Assembly: GCA_946902875.1 (NCBI GenBank)
Contig: OX336343.1
Location: forward strand, 8,483,754-8,547,753
Direction of reading: 5' to 3'
Length of the DNA: 64,000 bases
DNA from: Nematopogon swammerdamellus
Lineage: Eukaryota; Arthropoda; Insecta; Lepidoptera; Adelidae
Position numbers and translations under genes: made by a program
Shown here: one piece after another, positions 57,201-64,000 of the stretch
Numbering within the stretch: the stretch's first letter is position 1
How the letters are laid out: every line of letters begins with the position of its first letter
The notes under the pieces: generated by a model
What the model saw: the letters and a program-made list of their open reading frames with translations, nothing else
Told to the model about the DNA's origin: nothing
The model's database searches: none

Positions 57201-60200
57201 TTGTCGGGTCCGGTTTAACTTCCACAAAGTACATTGGCAGTGGTTTTTTTGTGATTCTGTTTTTGATATTCCACATGTTCGTCACTTTATGGCCTAGTTC
57301 CTCAAGCTCCTCCTTCAGCTGTTCCGTGTCTATTGAGGAGTGAACTTTTTTTATGACAAATCGGAAGGATCTCTCGTTCTTGGGTTTATAGGTATGGAAT
57401 TCTGTGTTCCTTGATTTAAGCTCTTTAACTATTCTCGTGTATGACTCTGGAGAAGAAGGCTGTAGTTTTACCTGATCATCCCGTAGAACTTTCAGCTCAT
57501 ATTCTTTGTTGGCTATGTTGTTTAGTAGCAACAACAACGGCTGTATGTTTTTTACTCCATCTATGAATATTGGTGGTGGCTTGATTGGTTTTGGTTCTTC
57601 TACTAAGCTCATTGGTTCAACATTGGTTATTTTATCTAGGTCTTTCTCAGCTTCCAGGACTGCAAAGCTGTTAGTAGTTTTCACTGGAACATCGAGCCAG
57701 TAGGTATCCAATATTGTTTGTTTTCCTATTTTATTTGTGTTTTCAGGACTGCTTAGTTGTCTTTTCCGGTTCGGGACATTTTTCCATTCTTGTTCAGTTA
57801 TCCTTGTGGTAACGTCATTAATAGATGTTTCACTGCTAACTCCGTTAGCAGGTATCTTATCCTTCTTTGTGTATGTGTCTTTAGTAATCCTGCTCACATC
57901 TCCTAGCGAAGTGGATCTCATTCTCGTGTGAAGTAGCCCTTTGTGGAATTTTTGTTGGACCATCTTAGGAGGCTCTTTGTTACGATCTATGGTTGTGCCA
58001 GAAGCATCTACATAGACAGGATTGTCTTCGGTAGTGGATTTCACACTCTTAGGCCCGGTAACCTGAGAGCGCCGGGGGTCAGCCGGATCGCATGACGGAT
58101 TGTCCTGACGAAGCACAACATAAGGCTAAGTAAATAGGTAATATTTTCGATACAGTTCAGTTTAGTCAGCACGAGCAAATGGAAGCCTTGACAAGGCACT
58201 TAGTTGACTAAGGTATATTATTAGGTGATGTAGCCAACCATGCCAGGTTAACCCTTCACCGCCCATAAGGGCCATGCGGGTTTTGGGCTTCTTACTATAG
58301 TTGTTGTTGTTGTTTTGGTTTGGGGTTGGCTCTAGGCCTGCAAACTAATCCCGCTTGGTTGGGGACCTTCGTGCAAAACCCCGCAGTCTCCAGCTACCCC
58401 AGCCAGCCTATGTCTTCCATGGAAGCCACAAGTCGACCGGGGTGTCTGCAGGCCGCTTATCCCTTAGTCGCCTTTTACATGCACGGGGAGAGATGCAGTG
58501 GGACTATTCTTATTAAGTACCGACCCCACACAGTACCTACTCTTACTATAGTTATGTCCCACAAGACCTACGCGGGTCGCAGAATAGATGGTCACACATT
58601 TTCGTCTAATAATATTTCAATGAATGTTTCTTATTAAAGCGATTGAAAATGGCGGTTTGTAGTGATAAAACCTTTGCATTCTCCATAGAACACACGGTAA
58701 AAATATTTCAAGAAAAAAAGAAAAAGAATGATTGAAAGCTGTCAATTTATATATTATATACCTAGATAATTTCTGGCAGAATGGTAAACTGGTCTCTATA
58801 GTCTAACGTTATTTCACACGTATTATTTGAACAGATCAATTCCTTGCCTACACATTGATATGAAATTTGTATGGGGGAAGCGGCGAGTGGCCGAGTGGTT
58901 TGGGCATCGGCTTCTCATGCAGATGTCCGCGGTTCCAATCCCGTCGGCGTGTACCAATGAGTTTTTTTCTGACGAAAAAATTTACGTGCATACCTACACC
59001 TGCTGCTTCACCGTTCGGAACCGGTGTAAAGCTGTAGGTCCCTTCCCTTGCCCCTTACTAGGTAGTAGGCTCAAATTGTAGCCGACTGGGTTGCTACCAC
59101 CGTACTGGATGTAAGATGGCCACATAGCAGCCTCGGTTGTGTTCTCCTCTAGTCCAGTAATCCAGGGAAGTCTCCGGTATGGCACCTACCTTCTCAGCCA
59201 ATATCACCGGCTGATCGGAGCATGCGCTTTAGCCCCTCCAACGCAGCCATCCATACCGGATAACATAAAAAAAAATTCAGTTTATTAATCTGACTTCATT
59301 ATTTTATGAAATATTAGAATACCTATATGCGCGTAAGTTTTAGACGTGCAAGACCATCTACAACATTATGCAATATATCTGAGGACATTCCGCATAGGGT
59401 TAACCTGCAGATGTATGCAGAATAGAAAAACAATTTTAAAGTCGTAAAACGAAAGTTATTCAATTTCACATACACAATTCAACCCTTTCAGTATTTCATA
59501 CCTCACTGCAGACAAACTGTATATCGCTAGTACAATAAACAGGCTTAGTTAACAATGTAACTCCAAAGCGTAGCCCACGCGAAAACTACTAAAGTTAATA
59601 ATCGCACAGATTACCTTGAAACAGAGTCATTGTTTTGTGGATGAGAGTCATGTAAATGTATCTGTTGCACAACTTCACCGGTGCAAGGCAACTGAATCGC
59701 GCGAGTTTCGACTAATTTTGTACATTTATTAGGAGACAAATGCTTTATTTGGCTGTAACAATTTATAAGTGTCAAGTTGCAGCGAGAAACGTCATGATTG
59801 TCATGAATATCATAAATTTTAAAATATCATAATAATTCCTGGACTTGCGGCGTATCAACAGTTTGCGACTCAGAACCCGTGGCGGCATACACCTTTGTGA
59901 TTTATTATTATGGAACCTGAGATGATTGGCGGCATCACCTATTAAACTCGTAATAATTGAGGCCACAGAGTGTTTGCAGACCACAAAAGCAAGCGCGATA
60001 AAAATATATTCTCCAAGAATGTTAGGGGTCGCGGAGACGATCAATTGCGATTGACAATGTGTCTGTCAACTTTTAAGTTATAGCTAATTCCAATTGATGC
60101 AGCTTCAAGCGACGTCAACTCTCCCTCTGCACCGCAGTGGCGGCTCTGGCCAATGAATTTTAGTGAGGCACCACCTACATAATAGCATTTTATTAATGAT

Positions 60201-63200
60201 GTATTGCAGTTTTCATTTCGAGGACAGGACATGCCCAAAGTCAAGCAATAAATAAACATCCATGTTGATTTTTTTTTCTTTACCTTCAAGATAATTAAGT
60301 GAGGTGGCGCCTCACTTGCTTCACCTGGGGAACCGCCACTGCTGCACCGTCCTTGCCGTAAACACTGCCACAAGAAACAGGTGTTGCTTCGCGCGCCACG
60401 TTTGTACAAGCTCAACCCTCTAAGGAAAATTTCCGTTTTTCCGCCTGCTCTGAAGCAGCAGGTGTCGATTTCTTCAGAGATCAAAAGTTATTGGTCCATA
60501 AATAATATCTGCTCATTACCCCTCGATCCTGTCGGAACAAGCTCCTTTAACCATGCCGGCTACGCAGACTAACCTGTAGGTACCAGTAGAATAATTATTT
60601 ACTATACAAACCACTCAACAGGTACAATTCAAGGCAAATGTCAATGACATTCACCTTATTAGAACAGTGAGAACCCTGTATGGGCAATGTAATGCTGTTA
60701 GGCATTAACGTAGGACTGTGTGTCAATCCATAAATATTTTTCTTATCCTTTACACTAGAACCAATCCAAAATCTGGATATTTTTGGATGGGACTGCTGTA
60801 AAACCAGCAAATAGTTACTCTGTCTGACAAATCTTGAATAATTTAAAATATAAATCGGGGTGTGTTCAATGATGATGAAGATGATGACCTAAGATTAAAT
60901 AGAATTGGACTTACGCAGGAGAGAAAGAAAATATACCTACAAATGTTAAAGTATTGCACGTTTCTGCAGTGCAAGTGCGAACAGTCGACCCTGCCAGTAC
61001 GTTGTATTATCATTAGAAATATTTCGAAGTTGAAGATAGTTTTTCCAATTGGCAAATCAAACATATTGTTCCAAAACTATAAACATGTTCCCTTCCCTCA
61101 ATGTTAGTGCCCTAACACTATACACGGTGAACAAAAAACCTGTTGAACACCCGAAGGCAGGAAGTACAGTTTCAGATACTGAATCGGATAGGCTAGTTTT
61201 TTTTTAAATTCGGACAAAATTTTTCAATAAAAAATTAGAATTAGTATCACGACCTTTTACTTCAAATGCAAAAGGCGCGGCGGCGAGGCGGCGCGCCGCT
61301 CCTCCTAGAGAAATTTGCGAGGCGAGGCGGCGCGGCGGCGCGCCGCTCCGCCTCGCCGCCAGTGTCATAAATTATCTTGAGGCGAGTCGAATGAAGTGAA
61401 GGCAGACAGCGTGTTCTTATGTCTTTAGTGAAATTCTTTGTGAAATAATTTGCCCATTTTAATATTTTTTTTGTCTTCTGTACTGAAAATGAAGTCGGTA
61501 AGTGCTTTGAGGTCATAGTGTGCAACAAACTATTATTTTGTATACCTAAGAAGTTTTAGAATATTACCTAGGTAGTTACCTAGAAGACTGATATCACGTG
61601 CTTAAGAAAAATTATGGTAGTAGGGTTTAACTTCACATCACTGTTATGATGGCACGCAGACATAATTTATTTATTTAAAGACATCTTGATACTTAGGAAT
61701 AATTGAAAAAGGGCATATTTTCATATAAATTTCGAAAAAAAAAACTAGCCTATCCGATTCAGTATCTGAAACTGTACTTTCGGGTGTTCGACAGGTTTTT
61801 TGTTCACCGTGTATATTATACAAATTTTCTTTTATAAAATACGAGCATGAGAGTTGTGACTTGTGCCCAATATTCATTTGGGTGAAGACAGAATAAAAAA
61901 ATACACATAGAAACACGGCAAGCTAATAACACCACCTCTCGCGAAGTGTGCTGCATTGCCAGCTATGAGGCACAAAAACCAAGTACGCGACATCTTCCTT
62001 GTACTACGAGATGCAAGGACCGCAATGCTTCATTTTTTTCACTCAAAAGTTCATAACAGAATTTAATTCATTCAGTAATTTAGCAAAAAAAAAGCTGATT
62101 TATTTATATTATGTTATGTTCTGTCATTTAGGTACCCTTATACGCAAATAACACGTTTTCCCCTGGAACGCATCCCTCGCGTTAAATCGGCTATTACTGT
62201 ATGTACAATTTGGATGGTAGCGCCACACATTCAAGATCTGTTCTCACCTCCGCCCTGCATCAGCTTGTAAAACTTGCTCTCAATGTGGAGCTGGGGGTGC
62301 CGCGTCTTGATGCATTCTAGCTTGATCGCAACCTCCTCGCACGTCAGAATGTTTGTTCCTGCAATAAAACATCACGCATAAGCACCAAATCCGTCCCAAG
62401 TATTGATAAGTTCTGCTACATGCACACACCTCTCTCTTGTTGTCAAATTCATATTGAAAGACAGAGAGGTTTACAATAAGCAATGTACATTTCACGACAT
62501 GGTTAATCTAGCAATTGAAGATATATCGGGAGTAAGAGTCGGGAAGGGTTGCCCTAGACGCACGTACCTGGACCAGATCGGGCATGTGCTCAAAAAGGGG
62601 CAAGTGCGTAGTACCCGTAACCGACGAGCATGTATGAAGAACATTATGGGAGTGGAAGAGGCGGCAGAGGTGTCAGGATCATGGCACGTGGAGATCCGTT
62701 GTCTCTGCCTACCCCACCGGGAAACAGGCGTGACGCTATGTATGAAGATATATTATGGAGTAATACAAGTGACAAATTTGTGTGAATATCTAAACATACA
62801 TGAAATTCATGAATTAGTATTTTCACTTTTATATAGTAATTTTCTGATGTTGCGTGTGGTTGTGAATTAATTTGGCAAGGAACTGTTTTGTGGATTAACT
62901 AAATACTCGTAGGTACTACAAAGTGAATAAATGATACATTGAAATTGTTGCTGATTCACACTTTCCTAAGAAATTTAGCCATGCAACCACTCGAACACAC
63001 AAGCCGCTGATGTAGCAACCATTTAATGCAACTGGAAATGGCACCTCTTCCATTTCATCAAGCATTGAACAGAACACTCAAAAGGGACGCAATAATGGTA
63101 TAATGGGGGCTACAGGTCTAAAATGTGTGAAAGATACGAATTCCCTCAGGTTGAAACTTGTTATTTCAAGCCATTCATTCACCAATTAGTCATCCACCGT

Positions 63201-63383
63201 CGCACCGCGGTTGGAATTCCTGACAGGTACAAAAAATACAAAAAAAGTCTAATCCAGCTGACGACTCTGTCGAGTGTCGCGGTCCTTTGTTTACAGCGAG
63301 CACTCACCCAGGTAGATGTCTCCGAAGGAGCCTGAGCCGATCTTGCGGCCGAGCCGGTACTTGCTACCGACGCGCAGCTCCAT
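42264..63383 (-). CDS. dco: Casein kinase I delta/epsilon (discs overgrown/doubletime type)
   Basis: Eight coding exons on the minus strand: 63383-63308, 62358-62248, 51239-51047, 48404-48262, 46649-46447, 45446-45287, 43042-42962 and 42322-42264. All join in frame at GT..AG sites to give 341 residues. The Ser/Thr kinase phosphorylates clock protein PERIOD and Hippo/Wnt pathway partners in insects (family knowledge). Seen: the glycine loop [11 protein letters not shown] (16-26), Lys38 in AIK, HRDIKPDN (126-133), DFG (149-151), the CK1 signature near 180-195, the basic [12 protein letters not shown] (221-232) and the end of the catalytic domain, DWNMLKFG, at 289-296. Residue 208 is Arg (YFNRGSLPW), where orthologues have Leu. 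The tail is short (about 45 residues). The stop lies at a possible donor (CG|GTGAGG), so a longer tail is possible. Introns 2 and 6 hold retrotransposons. Confidence 0.95.
42323..42961. other. Intron 7 of the kinase gene
   Basis: Spans the gap between the last two coding exons. It is AT-rich with no repeat that I recognise. The acceptor TGTGACAG at 42330-42323 is preceded by a CA-rich stretch on the plus strand. Confidence 0.4.
43130..43865 (-). pseudogene. RTE-like reverse transcriptase C-terminal fragment
   Basis: Continues copy A after the frameshift: [11 protein letters not shown], then [56 protein letters not shown] and [16 protein letters not shown] to the stop. These are the thumb and C-terminal words shared by RTE-type elements of moths. 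Confidence 0.8.
43996..44694 (-). pseudogene. RTE-like reverse transcriptase fragment
   Basis: 232 codons covering RT motifs from NNKAPGEDG to the TATMTVQIQ region, ending at the TGA codon that replaces an Arg-type codon before [10 protein letters not shown]. The start codon shown by open-frame reading is not a real one, because the element is 5'-truncated against copy [17 protein letters not shown] spans the palindrome and is altered relative to what the family normally has between the TLRQ and EEYN words. Confidence 0.8.
44646..45165 (-). mobile_element. RTE-like LINE fragment, copy B, more decayed
   Basis: The minus strand shows [19 protein letters not shown], a frameshift, then [20 protein letters not shown] and, instead of FADD, LADN. 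The catalytic pair is thus lost. It covers only the palm. It meets copy A at about 44690 beside a (TTGG)n run, so A has joined or inserted at B. Confidence 0.75.
45166..45265 (+). mobile_element. SINE-A tail in kinase intron 6
   Basis: ACCAAGGTGTTATGGGCTAC, CATCACGGATGTTGTAGGTG and GTCAGAAAAAAA, truncated at the 5' side, 21 bp from the donor of exon 6. Confidence 0.7.
45510..46086. mobile_element. Mariner-like element with transposase relic, kinase intron 5
   Basis: The ends AAGGTGGGCCAAAAGTAATC and its inverse GATTACTTTTGGCCCACCTT form 24-bp TIRs, through GGTGATTAC. Inside is a minus-strand transposase relic (see 45700-45895). Length 577 bp, so most of the transposase is gone. A lone end of the same family lies at 26757. 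Confidence 0.8.
45700..45895 (-). pseudogene. Tc1/mariner-superfamily transposase relic
   Basis: The minus frame reads [16 protein letters not shown] and DYFLWGYL, then a stop, then [30 protein letters not shown] holds the last acidic residue of the DDE/D triad in Tc1/mariner transposases, and the [10 protein letters not shown] part follows it in the family. In-frame stops show it is dead. Confidence 0.75.
46700..48240. other. Intron 4 of the kinase gene
   Basis: 47265-47320 is an A/T-run-rich stretch. 47820-48000 is a copy of the GCCGCGGGC-ended dispersed repeat. Otherwise there is nothing I recognise. Confidence 0.4.
48502..48632. repeat. 65-bp direct tandem repeat, two units
   Basis: ATAATTTCGAAAAACACATT... 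starts at 48502 and again at 48567 with three or four differences. Confidence 0.8.
49765..49985 (-). mobile_element. SINE-B copy, reverse, 5'-truncated
   Basis: ATCCGGTATGGGTGGCTGAG, GCATGCTCCGACCGGCCAAT, CTATACTGGACTAGA and GGTGGTATCAACCCAGTCG match the copies at 53015 and 58877. The T-run at 49758-49763 is the reversed A tail. Confidence 0.8.
50235..50489. mobile_element. MITE with about 40-bp TIRs
   Basis: GACGGAGGTTACACGCTAGG and CATCAGTTCAGTCC appear at both ends in inverse orientation. The interior has several CAGTCTGG/CCAGATTGA words. No coding content. Confidence 0.8.
50548..50650 (+). mobile_element. SINE-A tail in kinase intron 3
   Basis: CACTGACGTGGCACCAAGTT through GTCAGTTTCCATAAAAAAAA; the 5' part is missing. 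Confidence 0.8.
50815..50885. mobile_element. Short relative of the MITE at 33605
   Basis: GGCAGTAAATAGTTTACATTGTG and the inverted ACATTATTTACTCCCGGGTA; only the ends are left. Confidence 0.6.
51300..53010. other. Kinase intron 2, proximal part
   Basis: 51860-51962 looks like a short first exon on the plus strand: CAGTC, GC-richer leader, ATGGAAGG, then the donor GTAAGT at 51963. It could belong to a mobile element. 52680-52990 has a T/C-rich decayed stretch with CGAACAATAAAGACTG, reminiscent of a retroelement end. 52068-52361 has an open frame without a domain. Nothing here can be called a gene. Confidence 0.3.
53015..53235 (-). mobile_element. SINE-B copy, reverse, 5'-truncated
   Basis: T-run, then ATCTGGTATGGGTGGCTGAG, GCATGCTCCGACCAGCCAAT, GGAGACTTCCCTGGATTG and GGTGGTATCAACCCAGTCGG. 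It is close to the reverse of 59040-59275. Confidence 0.85.
53936..56660 (-). CDS. Jockey-like LINE ORF2: endonuclease and reverse transcriptase
   Basis: The open frame is 873 codons from a TTG at 56557 and stays open further upstream into the end of ORF1 ([17 protein letters not shown]), giving about 905 residues, normal for jockey. Translation probably starts in the ORF1 overlap; no ATG is visible there. The N-terminal AP-type endonuclease shows [17 protein letters not shown] and TSDHSP. The reverse transcriptase shows [42 protein letters not shown] and the catalytic FADD (at about 54615). No stop or frameshift is seen, so the enzyme part may be intact. It nicks and reverse transcribes at the target site (family knowledge). 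Confidence 0.92.
56611..58116 (-). CDS. Jockey-like LINE ORF1: nucleic-acid-binding gag-like protein
   Basis: 501 codons counted from a GTG at 58116; the first ATG is about 51 codons inside ([10 protein letters not shown]), and a TAG lies just upstream of 58123, outside the element. The N-terminus may thus be lost with the 5' truncation. Three zinc knuckles are near the C-terminus: [27 protein letters not shown] and [15 protein letters not shown]. An RRM-like/PRE_C2HC-type stretch ([20 protein letters not shown]) precedes them. It would bind and package the element's RNA. It overlaps ORF2 by about 50 nt. Confidence 0.85.
   Translation of the reverse strand: MLRQDNPSCDPADPRRSQVTGPKSVKSTTEDNPVYVDASGTTIDRNKEPPKMVQQKFHKGLLHTRMRSTSLGDVSRITKDTYTKKDKIPANGVSSETSINDVTTRITEQEWKNVPNRKRQLSSPENTNKIGKQTILDTYWLDVPVKTTNSFAVLEAEKDLDKITNVEPMSLVEEPKPIKPPPIFIDGVKNIQPLLLLLNNIANKEYELKVLRDDQVKLQPSSPESYTRIVKELKSRNTEFHTYKPKNERSFRFVIKKVHSSIDTEQLKEELEELGHKVTNMWNIKNRITKKPLPMYFVEVKPDPTNKDVYNIKHLMGLKVVIEPPRVKREIPQCQNCQRYGHTKRFCNRKPRCVKCSGDHATQNCSRKERSDSVKCVLCEGNHPANYKGCSVYKELQKIKYPPLREKRKINLKQNTKISQPSLVDTPHINQDKEHPHASYASKAGQRQYNKYKVPQEDPISVEQTSDCELKELLKSAIIQMNNLNNTLMKLMTNMLQNSTN
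58124..58250 (+). mobile_element. SINE-A, right part, split by the LINE
   Basis: GGCTAAGTAAATAGG, ACAGTTCAGTTTAGTCAGC and GATGTAGCCAACCATGCCAGG are diverged SINE-A words. The left part ends at 53810 (GAAGCGGCTAAGT). Confidence 0.7.
58270..58550 (-). repeat. Retroposon 5'-segment, reverse
   Basis: The minus strand reads GTGTGGGGTCGGTACTTAAT, GTCCCACTGCATCTCTCCCC and AAAAGGCGACTAAGGGATAA, as at 20145 and 1545. The left part (CACCGCCCATAAGGGCC...) is new. Confidence 0.65.
58877..59275 (+). mobile_element. Full-length SINE-B with tRNA-like head
   Basis: 58877-58960 has tRNA-type promoter boxes (TGGCCGAGTGGTTTGGGC and GGTTCCAATCC), resembling a Leu/Ser-type tRNA but too diverged for a functional gene. 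Then comes the body with GGTTGCTACCACCGTACTGG and CTCCGGTATGGCACCTACC, ending ACCGGATAACATAAAAAAAA. It is the only complete SINE-B here. Confidence 0.8.
59280..60126. other. Kinase intron 2, distal part
   Basis: AT-rich. 59905-59960 may be a decayed SINE-A tail in reverse (ATTATGGAACCTGAGATGAT). No coding content. Confidence 0.4.
60135..60341. mobile_element. hAT-type MITE with 8-bp target duplication
   Basis: The ends are CAGTGGCGG and CCGCCACTG. It is flanked by CTGCACCG at 60127-60134 and again at 60342-60349, an exact 8-bp duplication as hAT elements make. Inside, GTGAGGCACCACC and GGTGGCGCCTCAC form a second inverted pair. No transposase. 207 bp. Confidence 0.92.
60350..61120. other. 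Kinase intron 2
   Basis: No gene or repeat that I recognise. 60862-61107 is an open frame without a domain. Confidence 0.35.
61121..61812. mobile_element. Long-TIR non-autonomous DNA element, copy 2
   Basis: An inverted relative of 31812-32527. It has the same CACGGTGAACAAAAAACCTG ends, GATACTGAATCGGA and TGTATACCTAAGAAGTTTTA, and a GC-rich part (CGGCGAGGCGGCGCG) expanded at 61270-61365. Borders are TA. The right TIR lacks a stretch (the GGCAGGAAG part). Confidence 0.85.
62525..62720 (+). pseudogene. Non-LTR retrotransposon C-terminal relic
   Basis: The plus frame has [20 protein letters not shown], then [20 protein letters not shown]. This resembles the last residues of endonuclease-reverse transcriptases (RPRRT..DQI..V, NRRACMK). 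It lies in kinase intron 1, opposite to the gene. Fragment only. Confidence 0.5.
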
Positions 63384-63415
63384 CGTTCGCTCGCACTGCA
63401 CGTCCACCGCCGCCG

Positions 63416-63462
63416 TCAGCGCGCCGTCACCGCCTCGCACCAGCACATCACACGACCGCCAT
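63416..63462 (-). promoter_or_regulatory. Two short upstream ORFs in kinase leader
   Basis: 63462-63448 encodes MAVV and a stop; 63448-63416 encodes ten residues from ATGTGCTGG and a stop. Both precede the kinase ATG (63383) in a GC-rich leader. If the transcript starts further up, they could dampen translation. Confidence 0.5.
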
Positions 63463-63529
63463 ATTGCGACCGACGCACCGCACTGTCTGTACCCTGCTCG
63501 TGTACTGCGCACGACGTGGTAGCTCTACC

Positions 63530-64000
63530 TTCGATATGATCCCCGCAGAAAAGAAAAACCGCCGTCACTCGATCGATCTTACGCTTCGCGTTCGGGAGGG
63601 CAGGGACTCAGTTCAGGGAACTTGCACGGACAGTGGACACCACACGAGGACCTTTTCTCGATAAGCGATGGCAACATAACAAAAAAATAGTGCATCGAAT
63701 ACCAGTCAGTGTTGCCAACTCAAATTTTGAAATTCTCCTAGATTGACTTCGAAAATCTCCTAAAAATCTCCTAGACAATTTTCGTCCTCCTAAAAAATTC
63801 TCCTGTTATCCGAATTATAAAAATTTCACCACATTTTTAGTGTTCCCTATACGTACGGGACCATATTACTAAGACTAGGTCGTCTGTCTGTCTTACCTGT
63901 AAAGAGCTGTATCTTTTTAACCCTGAAAACCGGTCAAGTGCGAGTCGAACTCGCGCACCGATGACCGAGGGTTCTCTGTCAGTCAGTCAGTCAGTCAGCG
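63530..64000. other. Upstream of the kinase gene
   Basis: GC-rich to about 63660, a probable promoter side, then AT-rich. 63840-63925 is a copy of the TACGGGACC/GAGCTGTATC dispersed repeat. 63978-63998 is (GTCA)n. Confidence 0.4.

Larger units (their letters stand above)
53811..58123 (-). mobile_element. Jockey-like LINE, nearly complete, inserted in SINE-A
   Basis: A 4.3-kb element with ORF1 and ORF2, a 3' UTR of about 100 nt with ACAATAAAAG, and a poly(A) tail (T-run at 53811-53832). It is flanked by GGCTAAGT at 53803-53810 and again at 58124-58131, an 8-bp target duplication. The outer sequence on both sides joins to make a SINE-A body, which confirms the borders. The 5' UTR and an ATG for ORF1 are absent, so it is slightly 5'-truncated. 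It sits in intron 2 of the kinase gene, on the gene's own strand. Confidence 0.9.

Noticed and set aside
58877..58960. tRNA-Leu/Ser gene
   Set aside because: Too diverged for a clean cloverleaf and attached to SINE-B; it is the SINE promoter.
62403..62870. 155-codon plus frame as a complete gene
   Set aside because: Only the central part resembles protein, a LINE tail; the outer parts are intron sequence.

Overview
The window is animal nuclear DNA, most probably from a moth or butterfly (Lepidoptera). It has small exons with GT..AG introns in AT-rich DNA and very dense insect-type mobile elements: tRNA-derived SINEs, jockey-like and RTE-like non-LTR retrotransposons, mariner, hAT and piggyBac-type remnants, and palindromic MITEs. 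The order assignment rests on recognising repeat families and on protein character, not on a database search.

Layout: 1-1010 is a 67-bp minisatellite. About 1.0-7.5 kb is repeat-rich intergenic DNA. 7857-11269 (+) is a four-exon gene for a 181-residue four-pass membrane protein. About 11.6-15.3 kb is intergenic, with hairpins, a short tandem repeat and a SINE. 15404-17508 (+) and 19158-30680 (+) are two tandem five-exon paralogues of L-xylulose/dicarbonyl reductase (SDR family, 244 residues each, identical coding-exon lengths); the second has an 8.7-kb first intron full of repeats and hairpins. About 31.5-36 kb is intergenic, with a family of long-TIR elements and a large foldback palindrome. 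63383-42264 (-) is a complete eight-exon casein kinase I delta/epsilon gene (discs overgrown/doubletime type, 341 residues); its 3' flank to about 36 kb may be a long 3' UTR. Its 11-kb second intron holds a nearly complete jockey-like LINE, and its sixth intron holds broken RTE-like reverse transcriptases.

The genes do not form an operon or one pathway. The reductase pair would act in carbonyl/xylulose reduction, the kinase in circadian and growth signalling, and the membrane protein has no assigned role.

I found no CRISPR array, no convincing functional tRNA or rRNA gene, and nothing I can call a new multi-gene system. The observations most worth checking are: a 117-bp identical block in the two reductase copies that suggests gene conversion; an Arg at a normally Leu position of the kinase; a LINE inserted into a SINE with a recoverable empty site; two palindromes with a SINE of the same family at the centre; a repeated 0.7-kb long-TIR element, one copy of which has a duplicated end; an internally deleted piggyBac-like element; and an unexplained protein-like open frame at 20761-20949.
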